NCBI RefSeq assembly: GCF_040438885.1
Contig: NZ_CP159218.1
Span: forward strand, 4,684,570 to 4,748,569
Direction of reading: 5' to 3'
Source: Nakamurella sp. A5-74
Lineage (GTDB): Bacteria; Actinomycetota; Actinomycetes; Mycobacteriales; Nakamurellaceae
DNA length: 64,000 bases
The translations under genes were made by a program, and so were the position numbers. Below the pieces are notes generated by a model. The model did not search any database, had not been told where the DNA came from, and saw only the letters and a program-made list of their open reading frames with translations. Each line of letters starts with the position of its first letter. Position 1 is the first letter of the stretch. This document shows, piece by piece, positions 59,786 through 64,000 of the stretch.

Positions 59786-60538
59786 TCAGCCGCGCCGTTT
59801 CCGTGGCCGAGACCGCTGGCCGGAGGACGGCACAGCCTTGGGTGGCGGACGAACCAGCTCGGCATGGACCAGTGAGGTGACCGGGTCGACCACGCCGGCT
59901 CCCACCTCGATCACCGTGGCCGGTCCGAGACCCCACTTCTCGAGCTCGGCGGCATCCCGCTCGATCTCCTCGCCGGCTGACGACCCCTTGAGTGGCAGGA
60001 AGATCCCGCCGATCCGCAACAGCGGTACCGACCACCTGGCCAGCTTCGCCAACGGAGCCACCGCACGGGACGTCACGACTTCGGCGCCGCCCCCGGTGGC
60101 TGCCGCCAGGTCGTCAGCGACGTCCTCGGCCCGCCCGCGCAGCACCCGCACGTTGTCCAGGTCCCAGGCCGCCACGATCTCCGCGAGGTACAGCGTGCGG
60201 CGCAGCAATGGTTCGACCAGATAGAGGGTGCAGTCAGGCCGGGCGATCGCCAGCGGGATGCCGGGCAGTCCGGCACCCGATCCGACGTCGACCACTGTCG
60301 CGCCGGGTGGCAGCAGCTCGGCGACCACTGCCGAGTTCAGCACATGCCTCGACCACAGACGGGGTGTCTCGCGCGGACCGATCAGTCCGCGCTCGACCCC
60401 GTCGGAGGCCAGCGACGACACGTACTGCTGAGCAAGTGGCCACCGGTCGCCGAACAGTGCGGCACCCGCAGGCGGGCAGGCATCCACCCGGTCGTCGTCA
60501 GACGACGAGGGTGGCGCACTGTCCGATTCGTCCGACAT
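59786..60538 (-). CDS. rsmG: 16S rRNA (guanine-527-N7)-methyltransferase RsmG (GidB)
   Basis: SAM-dependent methyltransferase of 250 aa modifying G527 of 16S rRNA; loss of this enzyme gives low-level streptomycin resistance in other bacteria. The Rossmann motif I reads [20 protein letters not shown], and [20 protein letters not shown] plus [18 protein letters not shown] are typical of the family. Its place between parA and jag is conserved. Basic C-terminal tail RSRPRKRRG. Confidence 0.95.
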   Translation of the reverse strand: MSDESDSAPPSSSDDDRVDACPPAGAALFGDRWPLAQQYVSSLASDGVERGLIGPRETPRLWSRHVLNSAVVAELLPPGATVVDVGSGAGLPGIPLAIARPDCTLYLVEPLLRRTLYLAEIVAAWDLDNVRVLRGRAEDVADDLAAATGGGAEVVTSRAVAPLAKLARWSVPLLRIGGIFLPLKGSSAGEEIERDAAELEKWGLGPATVIEVGAGVVDPVTSLVHAELVRPPPKAVPSSGQRSRPRKRRG

Positions 60539-60555
60539 GATCGATCGGAGAAAGA

Positions 60556-61146
60556 TCAGGCGGCGGGGGAGATGACCACGCGCCGACGCGGCTCCTCACC
60601 CTCGCTGGAGGACTCGGCACCATCGACCAGAGCAACCGCATCGTGCACGATCTTCCGCTCGAAGGGGTTCATCGGATCCAGTCGCACCGGCTCACCCGAG
60701 GACACGACCTCGCCGGCGATGCTGCGTCCGAGCTCGGTCAGCTCAGTACGGCGTTCGGCGCGGTATCCACCGACGTCCAGCATCAGCCGCGAACGCTGAC
60801 CGGTCTCTGCCGTGGCAGCCAGCCGGGTGAGCTCCTGCAGCGCATCCAGTACCTCTCCCCGGTCGCCGACCAGCTTGCGGATGTCGTCGCTGTCGCCGAT
60901 CACGGACACCACGGCACGCTCACCTTCGACGTCCAGATCGATGTCGCCGTCGTAGTCGAGGATGTCGAGCAGTCGCTCCAGATAGTCACCTGCGGCGTCG
61001 CCCTCGGCCACCAGTTCCTCGTGCACCGGTCCCTTGCGCCTCGGGGCGGTCTCCAGCGATTCCACTGATTCGACCGCTGACTGGTTGAGTGCATCTGCTT
61101 CCGTAGGTGCTTCGGGGACGTCGCTCAACGTGCTGTTCTCGGTCAT
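60556..61146 (-). CDS. jag: Jag/KhpB-type RNA-binding protein (KH and R3H domains)
   Basis: Protein of 196 aa with an acidic N-terminus, a KH domain (about residues 65-120; [20 protein letters not shown]) and a C-terminal R3H domain ([20 protein letters not shown]). KhpB-type proteins bind RNA and affect cell-wall synthesis; the longer Jag_N domain of Firmicutes is absent, as usual in Actinobacteria. Three consecutive ATG codons (61152, 61149, 61146) could serve as start; AAGGA overlaps them, and the last gives the best spacing. Confidence 0.92.
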   Translation of the reverse strand: MTENSTLSDVPEAPTEADALNQSAVESVESLETAPRRKGPVHEELVAEGDAAGDYLERLLDILDYDGDIDLDVEGERAVVSVIGDSDDIRKLVGDRGEVLDALQELTRLAATAETGQRSRLMLDVGGYRAERRTELTELGRSIAGEVVSSGEPVRLDPMNPFERKIVHDAVALVDGAESSSEGEEPRRRVVISPAA

Positions 61147-61258
61147 CATCATCCTTGTCTCAGTGTGGCCCGGCGAGCCGGGAAGTCCTGTGCCGCAACG
61201 CATCGGGGAGGTGGGTCGGACATCCGCCGCGCGGATCGACACACACCTGGGTGCAGCG

Positions 61259-62368
61259 TCAGCGTTTGCGCTTCTTCTTGGAGTTGCTCGACGGACGGTT
61301 GCCGGGGCGATTGGGCCGCTGACCACCCGCGCCGCTCGGCCTCGCTCCCGGCGAGGGTCGGGTCGCAGGCTTCGCAGTCCCCGGTGGATCATCCGATACC
61401 TGGGACCCCTTGCTCAGGTTCACGTCGGAGTCGACCACCACGGTGGTGGGGCGGGCTCCCGGCGCCGGCTTGGTGAACCGCAATGCCTGCTTCTCCTCGA
61501 CGACCACGGCAGCCTGCAGCGCCTTGCGCTTGTCCTGGACACGGTGTGCGAACCACAGCTGCCCGAAGGTCCACGAGTTGTTGGCCAGCCAGTAGAACAG
61601 GATCGCCAGCGGGAAGAACGGCCCACCGATGACGACGAAGGCCGGGAACACGTACAGCATCAGCTTGTTCATGATCGCGGACTGCGGGTTGGCGGCCGCC
61701 TCCGGATTGAGCGATGCCTGGCGGGCGACCGAACGACGCGACGTCAGGTGAGTCATGATGCCGGCGAGGATGGTCAGCGGCACGCCCACCCAGATGATCG
61801 TGGTGTGGTCACCGCCCATGAAGGCGAGCTGCTCGCCCTTCATCGACATCGAACCACCGAGGGGCGCACCACCGAACAGGGTCGCTTGACCGAAGTGTTG
61901 GACGTCCTGCGCCCCGAAGAAGTAGACCTGGCCCTTGAAGTAGAGCTGTCCGAGGCCACCACCGGGCAACTTGTCCTGCTGGGGTTGGAACATCCGCAGC
62001 ACGTGGAACAGACCGATGAACACCGGAGCCTGGATCAGCGCGGGCAGACAGCCGCCCACCGCGCTGACGCCGTTCTCCTTGTTGAGCTTCATCATCTCTT
62101 CGGCGAGACGCTGTCGGTCGCCGGCGTACTTCTCCCGCAGCTTCTTCATCTGCGGTTGGATCGCCTGCATCTTGAGCTGGCTGTCCATCTGCTTCATGAA
62201 CGGCTTGAACAGCAGCAGTCGCAGGGTGAAGACCAGGAACACGACGGAGAGTACCCAGCCCCAGCCGTTGGTCGGGCCCAGCAGGGCACCCCAGACCTTG
62301 TGCCAGACCCACATGATCCCGGAGACCGGGTAGTACAGGTAGTCGAGGCTGAAGAAATCGAATGTCAC
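61259..62368 (-). CDS. yidC: Membrane protein insertase YidC
   Basis: Oxa1/YidC/Alb3 insertase of 369 aa for Sec-dependent and Sec-independent membrane protein insertion. It starts [20 protein letters not shown], has the hydrophilic-groove helix with [12 protein letters not shown], a cytosolic hairpin [20 protein letters not shown], and ends in a basic, Pro-rich tail ([19 protein letters not shown]) that may contact ribosomes. The start overlaps the yidD stop (ATGA). Confidence 0.96.
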   Translation of the reverse strand: MTFDFFSLDYLYYPVSGIMWVWHKVWGALLGPTNGWGWVLSVVFLVFTLRLLLFKPFMKQMDSQLKMQAIQPQMKKLREKYAGDRQRLAEEMMKLNKENGVSAVGGCLPALIQAPVFIGLFHVLRMFQPQQDKLPGGGLGQLYFKGQVYFFGAQDVQHFGQATLFGGAPLGGSMSMKGEQLAFMGGDHTTIIWVGVPLTILAGIMTHLTSRRSVARQASLNPEAAANPQSAIMNKLMLYVFPAFVVIGGPFFPLAILFYWLANNSWTFGQLWFAHRVQDKRKALQAAVVVEEKQALRFTKPAPGARPTTVVVDSDVNLSKGSQVSDDPPGTAKPATRPSPGARPSGAGGQRPNRPGNRPSSNSKKKRKR

Positions 62369-62754
62369 GAGGACGGTCTCTCTCCGGGTGTTCCGACGGC
62401 GACGCCGGGGATGGCAAATTTCTTGAACTCTGCTCGTACAGGTCGATCGGCTCGGCGACGACTGCTGTCACTCTCCACGATCACCCCAGAGGATGAACTG
62501 TCCGACTGCCGTTCAGGTTCCCGGCGGGATGGGGGCACCGGATCGATCGGACCGCGTCGACTGTATGGCTGGCAACGGCCGATGCGTCGCACGGTGAGCC
62601 ACGTACCTCGCAGGGCTCCGTGCACCTGCAGCGCCTCGACCGCGTAGGCACTGCAGGTCGGGTGGTACCGGCAGGTGGCGGGGAGCGACGGCGAGATCTG
62701 CCGCTGGTAGAAGCGGATGGGGGCGATCAACATCCGGGCGATCCGGCCGCTCAT
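62365..62754 (-). CDS. yidD: Membrane protein insertion efficiency factor YidD
   Basis: Small YidC-associated protein of 129 aa. The family core [20 protein letters not shown] followed by [10 protein letters not shown], with the paired cysteines, occupies the first half. The C-terminal ~50 residues (Ser/Arg-rich) extend beyond the usual ~80-aa length. It overlaps rnpA upstream and yidC downstream by 4 bp each, giving a translationally coupled rnpA-yidD-yidC block. Confidence 0.94.
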   Translation of the reverse strand: MSGRIARMLIAPIRFYQRQISPSLPATCRYHPTCSAYAVEALQVHGALRGTWLTVRRIGRCQPYSRRGPIDPVPPSRREPERQSDSSSSGVIVESDSSRRRADRPVRAEFKKFAIPGVAVGTPGERPSS

Positions 62755-63140
62755 CGTTCGGCCTGCTCGTTTTCCCAGCGGAACACCAGGCCGGCGCGTT
62801 TGGCGGCCACCCGCAGACCGATGTCCAGATCGGCGGCCAACTCGGTGCTGCTCGCGGTCGACGCCGGCGCCAGGGCCCGCACCACCACATCCGTCCCGGT
62901 GGGTAGCGCAGTCAGCCGGGACCGGACGAGCGGACGAAGTCGGCGGGTGATCCGGTGCCGCACCACCGAGTTGCCGATCTTCCCGGACACGACGAAACCG
63001 GCCCGGGGAGGTCGGGGTACATCCTCACCGGAACCGGTTGCGAGGTGAACGACCAGAGAAGTCGTTCCGGCACGCCGACCCGTCCGCATCACCCGGGAGA
63101 AGTCCTGGGATCGACGCAGGCGGGAGGTGGCCGCAGACAC
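62751..63140 (-). CDS. rnpA: Ribonuclease P protein component RnpA
   Basis: Protein subunit of RNase P, 129 aa, which helps the catalytic RNA mature tRNA 5' ends. It begins [20 protein letters not shown]; the RNR-like basic block is [22 protein letters not shown] at 63140 is used, 26 bp after rpmH. The rpmH-rnpA-yidD-yidC order is nearly universal next to dnaA. Confidence 0.95.
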   Translation of the reverse strand: MSAATSRLRRSQDFSRVMRTGRRAGTTSLVVHLATGSGEDVPRPPRAGFVVSGKIGNSVVRHRITRRLRPLVRSRLTALPTGTDVVVRALAPASTASSTELAADLDIGLRVAAKRAGLVFRWENEQAER

Positions 63141-63166
63141 GAGTGGGCTGGCGAGCGCAGGAGCGC

Positions 63167-63304
63167 TCAGGCCGACAGTTCTTCGCGGCCCTTGCGACGA
63201 CGCGCCGCGAGGATCGAACGGCCGGCGCGGGTACGCATCCGCAGACGGAAGCCGTGCGTCTTGGCCCGGCGGCGGTTGTTCGGCTGGAAAGTCCGCTTGC
63301 TCAC
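63167..63304 (-). CDS. rpmH: 50S ribosomal protein L34
   Basis: Complete 45-aa L34, too short to be caught by length-filtered gene finding. Translation from GTG at 63304 gives [20 protein letters not shown], then [20 protein letters not shown] and EELSA before TGA at 63167-63169. This is a near-perfect family sequence. Confidence 0.97.
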   Translation of the reverse strand: MSKRTFQPNNRRRAKTHGFRLRMRTRAGRSILAARRRKGREELSA

Positions 63305-63973
63305 TGTCGTTTCTCTTTCAACTTGAGGCTGTCACTCGCGCGAGCGACAGTTCGTGTTCCTGGCATGCACTGCAGGTGGTGACGCGAACGAGGGACGCCG
63401 CCACACCGGTGCCCGTCCGTCCCGCCGTCCGAACCGGGCTCTGGAGAAGATCAGTGAAGATCGCGCCACGATACGAACTGGGGACAGCAGACAGCCGCCC
63501 GGAGATCCCAGGCACTGATCTCAGGGTACGGACGGATCAGGGGAACGGTCAAACCCACGCAGGTCACGAGGCGTTGGTGCGGTCGCGGTCTCCGGGCAGG
63601 ACCCGAGCGGACGAGGTCCGCCCGCCGGGCAACCCGAGGTGTCGCGCCGGGGCTCCGGACCACTCCATTGATGATTCACCCCCACCCGAGCCTTGCCCTG
63701 TGTGATCGGCGCGCCCCCGCACCGAGCGGATCACCGACGTGTGATTACGACAGACGGGGGCATCCGCTCGTCAGCACGGCGCTCGGATGCGGATTTCACC
63801 GCATTCCGACACGCCGCACCGAACGCTTGCCTCAAGCCTCACCTTGTGCAGGAGGCTCGATGGTTGTTAGCGTCCCCCGCGCACCCCGAACGGCCCGTCC
63901 CCGCCTCCCGCTGTCCGGTTGATCCCGCCCGATCGGGACACACCGCACGGACAGGACGTGTAGACCCCTCTAC

Positions 63974-63982
63974 TTGTCCACT
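63974..63982 (+). promoter_or_regulatory. DnaA box 1 (TTGTCCACT)
   Basis: One mismatch from the actinobacterial DnaA box TTGTCCACA. Confidence 0.75.
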
Positions 63983-63984
63983 TC

Positions 63985-63993
63985 TGTGGACAA
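63985..63993 (-). promoter_or_regulatory. DnaA box 2 (TTGTCCACA on the minus strand)
   Basis: TGTGGACAA on the plus strand; perfect consensus, facing box 1 with a 2-bp gap. Marks the start of the oriC/dnaA promoter region. Confidence 0.8.
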
Positions 63994-64000
63994 CTACTGT

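Larger units (their letters stand above)
63305..64000. other. rpmH-dnaA intergenic region, left part of oriC neighbourhood
   Basis: No gene is supported; the plus-strand open frame at 63668-63922 has no ribosome site or recognisable product. The region should contain divergent promoters for rpmH and dnaA. Two DnaA boxes lie at the right edge; the window ends before dnaA. Confidence 0.75.

Noticed and set aside
63668..63922. 84-codon open frame between rpmH and dnaA
   Set aside because: No ribosome site and no similarity by eye; the position is the rpmH/dnaA promoter region, which is normally non-coding.

Overview
The window is about 64 kb of chromosome from a high-GC actinobacterium. GC-rich third codon positions, many GTG starts, four-base ATGA/GTGA gene overlaps and several -10 boxes of the TANNNT type placed 6-7 nt before a start codon all fit this. 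The conserved frame (NUDIX hydrolase, DUF6049 protein, MurJ, pseudokinase, SigM, anti-sigma, TrxB, TrxA, CwlM ... ParB, ParA, RsmG, Jag, YidC, YidD, RnpA, RpmH, then DnaA boxes) is the classical oriC-proximal order of Actinobacteria and ends just short of dnaA. The exact taxon cannot be proven here; a Nakamurella-like (Frankineae-type) genome is my best guess.

Layout. 1-4.5 kb: fatty-acid genes (thiolase cut by the window edge, acyl-CoA dehydrogenase, acyltransferase), a RidA protein and two unknown proteins, one of them flanked by a pair of ~70-bp palindromic repeats. 4.6-19.2 kb: cell-envelope and redox core (NUDIX, DUF6049, MurJ, separate membrane pseudokinase, SigM/anti-sigma, an unusual sigma-factor/transmembrane fusion, TrxB-TrxA, CwlM). 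19.3-23.8 kb: a siderophore-type iron ABC importer preceded by a DtxR/IdeR-like iron box. 24.1-30.4 kb: an alpha-galactoside utilisation operon (ABC importer, DeoR regulator, GH36 alpha-galactosidase); the first permease has an apparent one-base frameshift near its start. 30.6-35.7 kb: GGDEF protein, GNAT, patatin-like lipase, ArsR/AHSA1 pair and a DUF2332 protein.

35.8-51.5 kb is an accessory defence island: an AbiE-type (type IV) toxin-antitoxin pair with a palindromic operator; a type I restriction-modification operon on the minus strand (HTH pseudo-methylase, HsdM, HsdS, DUF1016 PD-(D/E)XK nuclease, HsdR); a small toxin/RHH-antitoxin-like pair lodged between DUF1016 and hsdR; and a divergent coiled-coil protein with a PD-(D/E)XK-like motif. 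The toxin-antitoxin insert sits between two 148-bp direct repeats that duplicate the DUF1016-hsdR junction, leaving a 41-codon hsdR remnant. It is bracketed by 19-bp perfect palindromes that match the core of a 33-bp perfect palindrome embedded in the DUF1016 coding sequence. This is the most unusual structure in the window.

51.6-64 kb: quinone reductase, PLP aminotransferase, D-Ala-D-Ala ligase-like protein, then the chromosome-segregation and oriC block: parB-parA, five parS-like sites (two inside parA), an LLM oxidoreductase, rsmG, jag, yidC, yidD, rnpA, rpmH, and two inverted DnaA boxes at the extreme right end. A dispersed GGTCGAG-type repeat occurs at several places, including inside two coding sequences.
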